DNA of 64,000 nt, from positions 1,054,001-1,118,000 of the forward strand of contig JABACO010000024.1 of assembly GCA_013339895.1 (NCBI GenBank), in the 5' to 3' direction. The stretch is from Ephydatia muelleri (taxonomy: Eukaryota > Porifera > Demospongiae > Spongillida > Spongillidae). Position numbers and translations under genes: made by a program. Positions 34,263-46,430 of the stretch are shown here, piece by piece. Within the stretch, counting starts at the first letter, position 1, and each line of letters opens with the position of its first letter. Below the pieces are notes generated by a model. The model searched no databases. It had not been told where the DNA came from and was given only the letters and a program-made list of their open reading frames with translations.

Positions 34263-35130
34263 ACACTGAACTACATGCATTTGTACATATATTATTGAAG
34301 GTACATGACTACGTATACATTTATATGTTCATTTCATGCATGGAATTTCATGAGGATAAACATTGACAGATGAGCATCATTATATTATGGCTATGTTGCA
34401 TTATGGAAAAAGAAAACATTCATGCGTATAGGAGCTTTTTTTATGAATTCGTCAAGTAATTGATTTGAGCGAGGGGGGGGGGGGGGGGGGGGGGAGGGGG
34501 CAAGAAAAGCAGTACGAGACCCCATCGTCCAATACTGTTAAGCTTGTAGAGAGGATTACGAATCTGCTTTTAAAACAAAGATCTGACTTCAGGAAAAAAA
34601 GTGACAGGACATTGAAAAAGGGGGGCGGAGGGGATGGCACCCCCCTACTAAAATTGAATTTACTCGTGTTTTGGCAATTTTTTGTTTCGCGTCAGATTTA
34701 CATGGGAGTAGAACGAATATATATTTCCCAGTCATACGACCTCGTTGGGACACCTCGTTATCGCTAGACACCTTCTACAGCGCCCACTGATCGATAAAAG
34801 CATTTAACACACGTGACCACTCACAGTAGCTTTTAATTTTGGGATTGCGAAAGGTGTGGCAAGTACTTAAAAAGTAATCAAATTGATAATGTACGACGAC
34901 CAAACTATGATTCCGATTCGTGCAAAAGAAAGACTGCATGCGCAGCAGCCGCAATAAGCCTGTATGCATCGCAGCCTCCTGATAAGAGACAGCGACTCCT
35001 GTGCACGAGCGCTACGACTACTGCATGACCCGAGGAACGCTCTACTTGCGATGAATCTTTTGCTAGCAATGATTCCGTTGCTAGTGTAGAGCATAACCAG
35101 CCTAAGCCGTTCTGTGTGGGTATCACCCAA
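34263..35130. other. No gene seen; poly-G tract
   Basis: Contains a run of about 22 G at 34473-34495 followed by ordinary mixed sequence. Short frames only, none with motifs. Confidence 0.4.
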
Positions 35131-35138
35131 GTCAAACA

Positions 35139-35452
35139 TTGACAGATGAGGAGGTTCTAAAATATGCTCTACGTAAAGAAGAATACGTAGGAGTGCTTGG
35201 GAAGGAATATGCAGCAAAGGATCAGGAGAGGAGGCTTGCCATGGAGTTGAATATTGATACTACTTCAGTTACCAACCCAGCTCTCTTTTGGAGCAAAGTT
35301 GTTTTAGTGCAGGACAGGTGATTATACTTCATTGTTAAGCGGTTTCTTTGTGCTAATTTGTGGTTACGTGAGTCTAATTCTTTTACTATTTCAGAATGGC
35401 AAGAAGTCACTGCAATGTGATTTAACCATTCTTGGGTCATTGTTGAGCGCAG
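35139..35452 (+). pseudogene. Two coding-like exons of unknown protein
   Basis: First piece (35139-35320) reads EEVLKYALRKEEYVGVLGKE, AAKDQERRLAMELNIDTTSV and LFWSKVVLVQD, then a possible donor GTGATT. Second piece starts after TTACTATTTCAG and reads NGKKSLQCDLTILGSLLSA to a possible donor GGTATTC. The reading phases do not join cleanly, so it is either decayed or wrongly bounded. Style is that of a transposase or nuclear protein C-terminus; family unknown. Confidence 0.25.
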
Positions 35453-35567
35453 GTATTCTTCGAACAAATGCTGCATATGAATCCATTATTATTATTGTTA
35501 TTTATACATACAGAGTAGATACGCTTAGTGTTATTATAGCTATTACTATTTTAAATCTATAAATCCA

Positions 35568-36545
35568 TTAATTGCACTTCCTCTGTATCCTCCCGAACCT
35601 GTTCTTAGTGAGAGCCTCTGGTCTAGCCTCATCCAACTGTTGTGGGTTTTTTTGAAAACTGTCCACTAAGTCTTTTGAAGCAGCTTCCGGGTCTTGCATG
35701 GCCCTAATCGGTAGAGGGGATCCCTCCCTTTTCGTGGCCACTCCCGAAGTGCACCTTTCAGCTTCCTCACCAGTTTGCCCGTCCCAATCAATCAATGCTC
35801 TCTTCAAATTACACACTTTTCTCGAACTGAGAGAAAGTAGACCTTGCCCTCACTCTGTCCTGCGGAACTTTCCATTTTTGGTCTGGCTTAAGGTCAATTT
35901 CAAGCCAATGGATTAAACGATCCAAACTTTCTATTTCCTCAACAAGAACTGATCGCGATTGAACATAACGGAGGTCTGAGACAACACCTTTGTCTTCGTA
36001 CTTTTGTAATTCCACCTGAACGCTTTCTGCTTGACGACAGGTCCGTTCAAACGCACTTGCAACTGTTTTCCTAGCACAGGGAAAAAATGGGTCGAATCAA
36101 GTTTTGATTTTATAAAGGATTTTAAAATCCTCTGTAAAATCAGTGTGTGATTGAACATAAAAATCAGACACGTGTGATTTTTACTGTTCAATCACGTAAT
36201 CATTCCAAAATGATTCTACGCGATTTTTTCCTGTGATAGATCGAGCGTCCGATGGAGTTTTTAAAAGCATTGCGTGCGCTTCTTCGCGTCGACACTTCGC
36301 TCGTTGGGATGCAATCTGGATAGAACGGTGGCAGCTGTCCTCTTTATCTAACCACTTTGTTCCACAGCTGGCAAAATCAGGGTCCACCCCACAGCTGGCA
36401 AAATCAGGGTCCACCGCTAGCATTTTCTCTTCCTCATCTGATTCTTCGAATCAATCCTCATCAAAGTCATCCAAATATTCATCGAAACCTTCAAAAGAGA
36501 ATTCATCCTCATCCTCTTTTGCCGCTGCCTCGTCCGCAATTTTTT
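35568..36545 (-). pseudogene. Acidic coding-like segment, frameshifted, unknown
   Basis: Minus strand from 36545: acidic run EDEDEFSFEGFDEYLDDFDE, a stop, EESDEEEKMLAVDPDFASCG with VDPDFASCG tandemly duplicated (27-bp repeat), then RSIQIASQRAKCRREEAHAM. Further on (35809-36015) VVSDLRYVQSRSVLVEEIES and WLEIDLKPDQKWKVPQD, and 35568-35816 NLKRALIDWDGQTGEEAERC. The pieces lie in different frames. I do not recognise the protein. Confidence 0.25.
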
Positions 36546-36576
36546 AAAATTGTTATTGTTGTCAAACATGTATTAT

Positions 36577-37813
36577 TACCGTAGAATACCAGATGTAACG
36601 ACCCCCCCCCCTCCGCCCCTAAAAAAAATGGCATGTTTTTGAAACGAGCGTATCTCCAAAACCCCATCACGCCACCTTTTAAGTTTTTATAAGAAAGAAG
36701 TGGTACCAGGGCTGCCGCGATATAATATCGCGATACATTTTTTATATCGCGATATGCGATATATCGCGATATTTTAGTCATATCGCGATACAAACGTGCA
36801 TGGGATATACGGAGATAGACGGAAGAATCGACGGAGAAAGACGAAAATATACGAAAAGTCATTCAGCAGCTGCAACTATGGGCCGCACACATACATTCGA
36901 ATTTCGCTGCGGTGCACATATATACTGTAAATTATCCGCCCCTATCGAAATAAAAATCAGCCGCCCGTGTAAGTATTTTAACGTGTAACCGCGAACGCTT
37001 ATAATAAGTACCATATTATAAATGTACATGTATTATTTCCTGAAATATTGTCACGGAAGAGTTCACGGTTATGGAGATAATATCGTTAAACACGAGTCAT
37101 TTTTCGGGCTACGTGTATAGTGGCAAAATTACAACACGACCATGAAATCATTTTGGAATCATTATGTGATCGGAAAGCATATCATTAATGTTCAATCACG
37201 CAGTGATTTAATCCTCTCTTAAATTCTTCCTGCCTGCATGTGATATTATGGTACAAAAATGTATTTATCCGGCCGGTCGAGTAAGTGACTTCATGCATGA
37301 TTTCTTTTCTGGTGTATAACTCATGCCGTGGAGCAAGCCCTTTCTAAAGGTACAGTCATAGCTAGATACTTCCTTATACCATTTTGGCAACACTCTATTT
37401 ATGTACATGTATACCGGTATATGTACCAATGTACAGTGTCTCTTCCCCCCCCTCCTCCCCCCTCACGCGCCCTATAGCATTTTATGTATTTGTTCTTGTG
37501 TCGCCACCCTAACAACGCAACCTCAACTTGCATGAAAATTGTGTGGTTATTGATAAATAATTGCTCGATGAATATACTTAAAAAATATCGCGATACAATA
37601 TCGCGATATCGCGATATATCGCGATATAGGAGATATCGGCTAAATACCATATCGCGGCAGCACTGAGTGGTACCGCAATATGAGTTTGAAAAAGGTACGT
37701 GGTGGCGTGACGGGTTTTGGAGGTACGCTCGTTTCAAAAACATGCCTTTTTTTTTTAGGGGCTCACGCAAGGGGCGGAGGGGGGGGAGTCGTTATATCTG
37801 GTATTCTACGGTA
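36577..37813. mobile_element. Foldback MITE interrupted by a hAT element
   Basis: Ends TACCGTAGAATACCAGAT are inverted at 37796-37813. The similarity continues inward for ~110 bp (GGCATGTTTTTGAAACGAGC on both arms). Without the nested element it would be about 270 bp. The duplication is ambiguous: TA, TTAT or TATTA all fit, because the flanks are AT-rich; Tc1/mariner-like TA is possible. Confidence 0.85.
36707..37665. mobile_element. Non-autonomous hAT with TATCGCGATA arrays at both ends
   Basis: Termini CAGGGCTGCCGCGATAT and CAGTGCTGCCGCGATAT (inverted). AGTGGTAC is duplicated exactly (36699-36706 and 37666-37673). Both subterminal regions consist of overlapping copies of the palindrome TATCGCGATA (about 36725-36790 and 37575-37640). 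The middle (36800-37570) is AT-rich without a transposase frame. Confidence 0.92.
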
Positions 37814-37819
37814 TTATAA

Positions 37820-38226
37820 TTCATTATAACAAAAACAACACTATATTAAGAGTACAACCTATTATTCCCTAAGGCACAACCTAACAGCAGTTAAGAGGAC
37901 GGCAGCTCCCTAGCCAGGATGCCTCTGGCAATAGAACGAACCAGCGCTATATTCAACCGGCCGCGTCAATTTCTGCTACAGCTGCTGATTTACGGGAGGA
38001 CTGGTGAATGGCCAGGTAGGATGCCAGCTTGGAGAAGGTATGGTGGGCCTCCTTGCCTCAATTGCCATATGTCTCCACAGCTAACAGAATGCAGGACCAA
38101 CCCAACTCTTGGAATTTCGGACCATTTGAGTGGAGCTTATACGGGCCTCAGCTGCAAGGGCTGCTGCACCAGCCTGGTGACACGATTCGCTTATTATTAA
38201 GACCAGCTTTAGACTTAAATCAATGC
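37820..38226 (-). pseudogene. Decayed family-2 tail, second copy of the 7985-8340 module
   Basis: Nearly collinear with 7985-8360: TTCCCTAAGGCACAACCTAA, CCAGGATGSCTCTGGCAATR, and the same passage into host-unit DNA at GACTTAAATCAATGC, after which gypsy 3 begins. On the minus strand the readable motif is ALVRSIARGIL-like. Confidence 0.65.
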
Positions 38227-38352
38227 TGTTGTAGCGTACGTAGTTATTACATCATGCACGCATAACATGCGCATTAGTATTCAGTGTGCATATATATACT
38301 AATGTAAGTGTACGTAATAGCAGTCTGGTGATTAAAGCTGGTCTTTGTCACA
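38227..38352 (+). repeat. 5' LTR of gypsy 3 (126 bp)
   Basis: Begins TGTTGTAGCG and ends TTTGTCACA, so TG...CA, and is directly followed by TTGGTGTCAGAAGCGGG, a typical primer-binding-site position and sequence for gypsy elements. Only one LTR is present, so its extent is inferred. Confidence 0.65.
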
Positions 38353-38371
38353 TTGGTGTCAGAAGCGGGAT

Positions 38372-38829
38372 ATGGGTGATAAAAAGAAGACTCCTCGGTT
38401 CAGCGTGAGGCCGCCGCCGGCAAGATTTTTTGCTGGATCAGACTTCACCCTGTGGATTCAGAGAGTAGAGCTGTACATGAAAGAAGCGGAGATACCCGAT
38501 GAAAAGAAAGGCCAGGTCACTACTGGAAGACGATGCGTTTCGAATCGTAAGTCAGATGGGTTTGCTTTGCGCTGACAAAGTTGAGTACACAGCCAGTGAA
38601 GATGTGCCTTCAGTAACAGTTCTCACCAGCTGGCGTATAATTGGAGTGGCAACGTCGGCTGCATGCAGCGCAGCAAAAAAGTACAGAATCCTTGACCGAG
38701 TTTGCTGGAAGGTTACGTATGTTAGCTGATAAAGCGTTCCCTTTATGGAAAGCAAACGAAAGACTTGAAATGGCTAGTAAAGTGCAGGGCCTAACCGTGG
38801 GAGAACACACTAAATTCAGGAGTCTGTAG
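38372..38829 (+). pseudogene. Gypsy 3 gag remnant
   Basis: Starts MGDKKKTPRFSVRPPPARFF and reads FAGSDFTLWIQRVELYMKEA, then in other frames QRRLHAAQQKSTESLTEFAG, AGRLRMLADKAFPLW and NERLEMASKVQGL. This is the capsid region; two frameshifts. Ends where RT sequence begins, with no protease. Confidence 0.75.
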
Positions 38830-38839
38830 CGAGAGTTTG

Positions 38840-39400
38840 CTGATTTTCTGTTGGGGATGGGGACCTGGGACGGACACGGGTACTACGTCATAAGATTAAT
38901 ACTGGGGATGCTTTGCCCATTCATCAACAGGCTCGCAGGCTGCCTTTCCATCAGCGAGACATGGTCCAAAAATGATCCTGGGAATGTTAGAGCAAGGAAT
39001 CATTGAACCAGCTGATGGATCATGGTCATCGCCCACAGTTCTGGCTAAGAAGAAATACGGTTCATTCAGGTTCTGCGTCGATTATCGTCGTGTCAATGAT
39101 GTAACAAAAAAAAGATGTACACCCTATATCCAGAATCGACGATGCATTAGATACCCTTGCAGGAGCAAAATGGTTCTCTACAATTGAATTGCCCAGCGGA
39201 TACTGGAAGGTGGAGATGGATCCTTCTGACAAAGAGAAGACCACGTTCGTTACCCCTTTTGGTCTCCACCAGTTCCGTGTAATGCCTTTTGGGTTGAGCA
39301 ATGCACCCAGCACCTTTCAAAGGTTGATGGGCTTGGTATTAGCTGGTTTAAGTTGGAGTACCTGCTTGGTTTACCTGGAAGATATAATCACTGCAACTAA
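38840..39400 (+). pseudogene. Gypsy 3 reverse transcriptase remnant
   Basis: Reads INTGDALPIHQQARRLPFHQ, then LEQGIIEPADGSWSSPTVLA, KYGSFRFCVDYRRVNDVTKK, a frame break, LPSGYWKVEMDPSDKEKTTF and HQFRVMPFGLSNAPSTFQRL, ending CLVYLEDIITA. The catalytic box is YLED where YLDD is expected. Stop codons and a shift near 39120-39190 disrupt it. RNase H and integrase are missing. Confidence 0.85.
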
Positions 39401-39790
39401 TGACATTTACCTCTCAATGCATCATACATGATACACCGGAGTTGGACTGGGGACCACACCAAAGTAACCAAGACATAAGTGGTGACAGGCTTCTATGATA
39501 TGCATGTAGCTATGCTGGGTCAGCCTGGATCTTCAGCCTTAGGCAAACATGGACCACCTTAGTTGAGACTTTCTGGGCTGCTTATTTTCCACTACATCAC
39601 TGTTGCGATAATGCTCAATTGCACTACATGTAGCTATTTTATTCTTTTTATACATCAGTGCAAATTGCGTGTCGATTGTGTTCTACTATTTACATGTACT
39701 ATGATTGGAATGTTTTGCTTCCCCCTCCCTCCTTTCCATTAGCATGGCTATATGCCCACTTGTCATGAATCAAAACATCACATCACTTAC

Positions 39791-39892
39791 ATCATATTCT
39801 GCTATATTGACATCAGCACCTGCTTCCAATAAGCTCAGTACTACACCGTGATGACCATTTTGACTTGCTATATACACTGCTGTTGTATTGTC
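39791..39892 (-). CDS. Ankyrin exon A, copy 2
   Basis: 34 codons DNTTAVYIASQNGHHGVV...LLEAGADVNIAEYD, acceptor ACTAG, donor GTAAGT, phase 0. Uninterrupted. Confidence 0.8.
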
Positions 39893-40602
39893 CTAGTAAG
39901 GATTGAAGGAACAAAACATATTAAACATACACTGTTCATACAACCACCTCCATGCACATGTATAGCAATGTGCAGGTTAGAACACAGTGAATGAAAGAAG
40001 GGTAGAGAGATGGAGAGGGAGAGGGTGAGGGAGGGAGGAGAGAATAAGAAAGAAAGGGATGTTACCCCAGCCAATGCAAATGTATCTCAATTATTCACCA
40101 CACATGGTTTAGCTTTCACACTCTCAGAGCTGCTAGAAGTGTACATAGTTTTATGTGACCTCCTGAAGTATGATGATTGTCAAACAAGAGGCAAGCAGTA
40201 TCCCCAGAACTGATGAAACATTTATTTTACACACATGACTGAAATCAACTGTCTTGTGTAATAGGTAGCCATGGTGTCCATTGGCTAATCCATTCATTTG
40301 GCGATCATTGACCAGCCTGGTTAGAAGTGCACTACAACAGTTCAAGTATGGTAGAAGCGCAGGGCACAAACATGGCGCTAAAATCAAGACTAGACTGTAT
40401 AACAGTGTTGCATAATTGAATCTGAAACTATAAATTGATACCTGTATATGGTTTAGTAGTTAATGTAAGTGGCCACCTAGGAATGTGTTGCGATGTTGAC
40501 ACTTTTATTGCCCACCAGCAGTAATGCATGTACATGTGTGACCATTTCATGGAGTCAAAGGTGAGTTCATATTCCTGCGAGTTGGGCTGTTCGGTGTGCT
40601 AG

Positions 40603-40815
40603 TCGCTGATTAACACATTGAACATGACGTCAACCCTGGCAAGGATTGGAGAGGGCTGGCTGACTAGATGGGTTTCACCTACAATACAATAACGGTAGTG
40701 CAAACTCAATAGTTGCCCATGATGTCCTATTTGACGAATGGGAGAGACAACTAGGTGCTTGCATGGGAGTACTTGGAATGTCCAGGCCGGGGTGCGTTGA
40801 TGTGATCAACAACAT
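40603..40815 (+). pseudogene. Death-domain-like segment, copy 3 (broken)
   Basis: Follows GTGTGCTAG. A 1-bp deletion in CCCTGGCAAGG shifts the frame before the conserved Trp, and the CTGACTAG stop is present. The C-terminal half in another frame reads FDEWERQLGACMGVLG, which fits the last helices of a death domain. Confidence 0.45.
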
Positions 40816-41828
40816 CGGTGCATTAACTATTCTGAAAATAAAGTTAGTCTCGTGTTGCCTAATACAAGTGCATACATGTATATGGTTTAGTACTTAATGT
40901 AAATGGCCACCTTGGAATGTTATGTGCTGTTAACACTTTGTCTAACTGTAGCCCACTGAAACTGTTCATACAATACAGCTTGAGTGCTTTGGATTTATAA
41001 TTCTATCTGCTTCATAACATTGTGACTGTTCTTCTGATGCCACTAGTTCAGTCTACATATGGGTAGCTACCAAAATGAGAGAAAACGTTTCAACAAATAT
41101 TTGAACTGCAATTAGTTAGCCAAATGACTTATTAGTTAGAAACCATACTGAAGCAGTCATTATAGTTGTGTAGGCAAATATAGACACATTCCCTACCTCC
41201 CTCATTGTTCTACAAAGAGGCTAATTCATTCAGAAATTCATTGATGCCACTATATTTTATGTTACATGTTTTTCCATAACCATTTTCACTTCCACTTGCA
41301 TACTTGCTTAACAATGCTTCCACACCTTCATTCATTATGGTGCTCCTGCATGTATATGACAGGATGCTATTTGCAAAACCACATCAATGCTATGTTCACT
41401 CTTCAACACATGCACACACATTATCAGTTGCCCAATGGGAATGAACCAGTTCAACAAAGGACAGCGAGACTGGTAATAGACTTATAACAATGCTGTCATT
41501 GTAGCATGTGACAAAACATTGGAAGGGGTGCCCATTATGTGTGAGATCACAACACAATCAGGATGATAATCTGTTGAGACATGCTGTGTGGATTGGATGG
41601 CATGGTTACAGACTATGATGTCATACACATGTAGTGATGTGTAAATTAACACACCACTCCCTGCAAGCTGTGTGGCTTGGGTCACATGTATACAAACAGA
41701 GGCATGTATTTATCCAGAGATAATCTATATATTATCTCTGATTTATCACAGGGTATAATGTTGTACTGTGTACACATGTAGATGTTGTGGGAATGTATTA
41801 CAATGACACTGCAAATATGTGTACTGTC

Positions 41829-41928
41829 CTTATCAGCCTGACTGATATTAGACCCAGCTTTAATTAGTGCTTTCACTACATCAAGGTGGCCACTAAAACT
41901 CGATGTATTTAACAGAACTCCAACAATT
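41829..41928 (-). pseudogene. Ankyrin exon C, copy 2 (1-bp insertion)
   Basis: Acceptor TTGCAG is intact; after NCW a one-base insertion shifts the frame. The rest reads LLNTSSFSGHLDVVKALIKA and GSNISQADK in the next frame. Ends AAG|GACAGT. Confidence 0.72.
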
Positions 41929-42539
41929 CTGCAACACAAATGTCAGCATTTTAAACCAGTGTAGGTGATGTTTCACACATTACAAATGCATGACAGATGT
42001 AAATAGGGTGGCAAAATGAATTCTGGAGATGACCATTCCCATCACCCAAGGCAAGATCATGCTTTCAAGTGAACAAATGAAGAGATTTGTGAATCTCTAG
42101 CTGGACTGCACCTAGCATTGTACCAGATGTTTCTGCAACTTTTTGAATGGTTATTAACATGATGTCATCCAATCATGGTGGTGAATCAACTAGACATCTG
42201 CCTGTCCATGTTGTGCATGATAAATAACTTGAAAAATCAGTTCTAAGCTTTGTGATGCATTTGTAGTGTATGACATTTGTGATGATATTGATGTACTTTT
42301 GTAGTGTTGAAAAGTCCTGCCATTCAAGTGTGTTACAGGTTTCATGGCACCAGGACAAAGAGTGGAGAAAACCTACTCAAGCGAACTTCTAAATTTCACC
42401 TTTCATGTGTACAGTGATTGGATGATAGAGTTAGTAATGTGCACAACAGATGTAACATGTCAATGTGGGTATGTGAACTAACCTTCTTCCTCACACCAAC
42501 CCTTTTCACACTCTCTATCTTCCCACGCTCCATAACCTG

Positions 42540-42735
42540 CACCCATTTCCCACACCTTCCTACATCACACCCTCGCCTATCACACCCTCGCCTAACACAC
42601 CCTCGCCTATCACACCCAATCCACCTCCCCACATCCACACCCACCTCACCACATCCACATCCACTTCCCCACACCCACTTCCCCACACCCACCTCCCCAC
42701 ACCCTCCTCCCCACACCCACCTCCCCACACACATA
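42540..42735. repeat. CACACC-type minisatellite
   Basis: Units CACACCCTCGCCTAT and CCCCACACCCACCT. Same unit position as the arrays at 9.5, 13.1 and 45.8 kb. Confidence 0.92.
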
Positions 42736-43130
42736 TAGATAACAAACCCTCTTGTAAAGCAACAGACACCTGACAAGGAAACAACAGTCTAGGATTCTTC
42801 ACAACATGTAATGTTACATACACTTTGTTAGCTTGTATAGTTGGTCCCAATATCATTTATAACCTTAATCTTTTTGACTGTACAACTATACTAATGACAT
42901 CTACCTCTCAAAGCATCATATCCCATATAACGGAGTTGGACTGGGGACCAATCCAAAGTAATTCATAAGTGGTCACAAGCTTCTATCATATACATGTATT
43001 CTTTTTATACATCAGAGCAAATTGTGACTGTACATGTACTATGATTGGAATGTTTTGCTTCCCCCTCCCTCCATCCTGTTAGCACGGCTATATGCCCACT
43101 TGTCATGAATTAAAACATCACATCACTTAC

Positions 43131-43232
43131 ATCAGATCTTGCTATATTGACGTCAGCACCTGCTTCCAATAAGCTCAGTACTACACCGTGATGACCATTC
43201 TGACTTGCTATATACACTGCTGTTGTATTGTC
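43131..43232 (-). CDS. Ankyrin exon A, copy 3
   Basis: 34 codons ending LLEAGADVNIARSD, acceptor ACTAG, donor GTAAGT. Uninterrupted, phase 0. Confidence 0.8.
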
Positions 43233-43912
43233 CTAGTAAGGATTGTAAAACATATTAAACATACACTGTTCATACAACCACCTCCATGCACGTGTATAGC
43301 AATGTGCAGGTTAGAACACAGTGAATGAAAGAAGGGAAGAGAGATGGGGAGGGAGAGGGTGAGGGAGAAAGGAGAGAATAAGAAAGGGATGTTACCCCAG
43401 CCAATGCTCAATTATTCCCCACACGTGGTTTAGCTTTCACACTCTCAGAGCTGCTAGAAGTGTACATAGTTTTATGTGATCTCCTGAAGTATGATGATTA
43501 TCAAACAAGGGGCAAGCTGTATCCTCAGAACAGATGAAAAAATTAATTTTACACACGACTGAAATCAACTGTCTTGTGTAATGGTAGCCATGGTGTACAT
43601 ATGCTAATAAATTAATTTGGCGATAATTGACCAGCCTGATTAGAAGTACACTATTACAGTTCAAGTAAGGTAGGATCAAACATGGTGCTAATATTGAGAC
43701 TAGACTGTATAACAGTGTTACATAATTGAATCTGAAACTATAAATGGATACCTGTATATGGTTTAGTAGTTAATGTAAGTGGCCACCTAGGAATGTTTTG
43801 TGCTGTTGACACTTTTATTGCCCACCAGCAGTAATGCATGCACATGTGTGACCATCTCATGGAGTCAAAGATGAGTTCACATTCCTGCAAGTTGGGCTGT
43901 TTGGTGTGCTAG

Positions 43913-44120
43913 TCGCTGATTAGCGCATTGAACATGACATCAATCCTGGGCAAGGATTGGAGAGGGCTGGCTGACTAGATGGGCTTTACCTACAATACGA
44001 TAATGGTAGTGCAAACTCAAGAGTCGCCCATTTGAACAGTGGGAGAGACAACCAGGTGTGTACATGGGAGTACTTGGAATGTCCAGGCACGGGTGCGTTG
44101 GTGAGATCAATAACATCAAT
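43913..44120 (+). pseudogene. Death-domain-like segment, copy 4 (broken)
   Basis: SLISALNMTSILGKDWRGLAD followed by the in-frame TAG; then GFTYNTIMVVQTQESP, and a deletion that removes SYL-equivalent codons. Confidence 0.45.
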
Positions 44121-45101
44121 GCATTAAATAATCTGCTGAAAAATAAAGTTAGTCTCGTGTTGCCTATTACAAGTGCATACACGTATATGGTTTAGTACTT
44201 AATGTAAATGACCACCTTGGAATGTTATGTGCTGTTGACACTTTGTCTAACTATAGCCCACCTAAACTGTTCATACAATACAGCTTGTGTGCTTTGGATT
44301 TATAATTCTATCTGCTTCATAACATTTTGAATTTACTTCTGATACTTCTAGTTCAGTCTACATATGGGTAGCTATCAAAATGAGAGAAAACGTTTCAACA
44401 AATATTTATACTACAATTAGTGACTTATTCTTTAGAAACCATATTGAAGCGGTCATTATAGTTGTGTAGGCAAATTTAGAGACATTCCCTACCTCCCTCA
44501 CCTCAGATGAATCGTTCTACAAAGAGGCTAATTAATTCAGAAATTCATTGATGCAACTCTATTTTGTGTTACATGTGTTTCCATACCCGTTTTCACTTCC
44601 ACATGCATACTTGCTTAACAATACTTCCACACCTTCATTCATTATGGTGCTCCTGCATTAATATGACAGGATTCTATTTGCAAAAACACATCAATGCTAT
44701 ATTCACTCTTCAGCACATGCACACACATAATCAGTTGCCCTACGGGAATGCACCTGTAGGACACAGGGCAGCGAGACTGGTGATAGACTTAAAACAATGC
44801 TGTCATTGTAGCATGTGACAAAACATTGGAAGGGGTGCCCATTATGTGTGAGATCACAACACAATCAGGATGATAATCTGTTGAGACATGCTGTGTGGAT
44901 TGGATGGCATGGTTACAGACTATGATGTCATACACATGTAGTGATGTGTAAATTTACACGCCACTCCCTGCAGGCTGCATCGCTTGGGTCACATGTACAC
45001 AAACAGAGGTATGTATTTATCACAGGGTATGATGTTGCACAGTGTACACATGTAGATTTAGTGTAAATGTATTACAATGCACTGCAAATATGTGTACTGT
45101 C

Positions 45102-45200
45102 CTTATCGGCCTGATTGATATTAGCCCCAGCTTTAATTAGTGCTTTCACTATATCAGGGTGGCCACAAAAACTGGATGTGTTTAATAGACTCCAACAATT
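45102..45200 (-). CDS. Ankyrin exon C, copy 3
   Basis: 33 codons NCWSLLNTSSFCGHPDIVKA...GANINQADK, open. Acceptor GTTGCAG. The base pair after AAG is GA, so the canonical donor is missing. Confidence 0.75.
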
Positions 45201-46328
45201 CTGCAACAAAAATGTCAGCATTTTAAATCAGTGAGGTGATGTTTCACACATTACAAATGACAGATGTAAATAGGGTGGTAAAATGAATTATGGTGATGAC
45301 CATTCCCATCACCCAAGGCAAGGTCATGCTTTCAAATGGACAACTGAAGAGATTTGTGAATGCCTAACTGGACTGCACCTAGCATTGTATCAGGTGTTTC
45401 TACAACTTTTTGAATGGTTATTAACAAAATGTCACCCAATGATGCAGTGGTGAATGCACCAGACATCTGACTGTCCATGATGGGCAAGATAAATAACTTG
45501 AAAAATCAGTTCTTGCTTAGTGATGCATTCTGAAGTGTATGATATTTGTGATGACATAATAGATATTTTGTAGTGTTGAAAAGTCCTGCCATTCAAGTGT
45601 GTTACAGGTTTCATGGAACCAGGACAAAGACTGGAGAAAACCTACTGTAGCCGACCTGTAAATTTTACCTACATGTATATTGTGTACAGTAGTTGGATGA
45701 TAGAGTTAGTGATGTGCACAACAGATGTAACATATCAATGTGGGTAGGTGAGCTAATTCTCTTCCTCACACCCTCCCTTTCCACACAATCTATCTTCACA
45801 CGCTCCATAACCTGCATCCATCTCCCACATAACACCCACACCTACCTACCCACACCCACACCCATCCCAATCCACACCCACCTCCTCACACCAACCCTAT
45901 CACCCCCACACTCTCTGTTCCTATCATTTACCCTCACCAAACCCTCACCCATCACACCCACGCTCCCAATACCCCCTCAATGCGCTCCATAACCACTTTG
46001 TTATCTTGAATAGTTGGTCCTAATATCAATTATATGACTGCTTAACCTTTTGTGACTGTACAAATATATACCTCTCAAGCATCATATGCCATATAACGGA
46101 GTTGGACTGGGGACCAATCCTATGTCATCCATAAGTGGTCACAAGCTTCTATCAGATACATGTAGCTATTTTATTCTATTTAGACATGTACATCGGTGCA
46201 AATTATGTGTCAACTGTGTTATAATATTTACATCTACTATGGTTGGAATGTTTTGCTTGCCCCTCCCTCCATCCTGTTAGCACAGCTTTATGCCCACTTG
46301 TCATGAATTAAAACATCACATCACTTAC

Positions 46329-46430
46329 ACCAGATCTTGCTATATTGACGTCAGCACCGGCTCCCAATAAGCTCAGTACTACGCCGTGATGACCATTCTG
46401 ACTTGCCATATACACTGCTGTTCTATTGTT
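46329..46430 (-). CDS. Ankyrin exon A, copy 4
   Basis: 34 codons NNRTAVYMASQNGHHGVV...LLGAGADVNIARSG. Acceptor AACTAG-type, donor GTAAGT. Uninterrupted. Confidence 0.78.

Larger units (their letters stand above)
38227..39392 (+). mobile_element. Ty3/gypsy element 3, 5' part
   Basis: A 5' LTR, primer-binding site, gag remnant and RT remnant in the plus orientation. It joins host-unit DNA (ACTAATGACATYTACCTCTC) directly after the RT catalytic motif, so everything downstream, including the 3' LTR, is missing. Confidence 0.82.
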
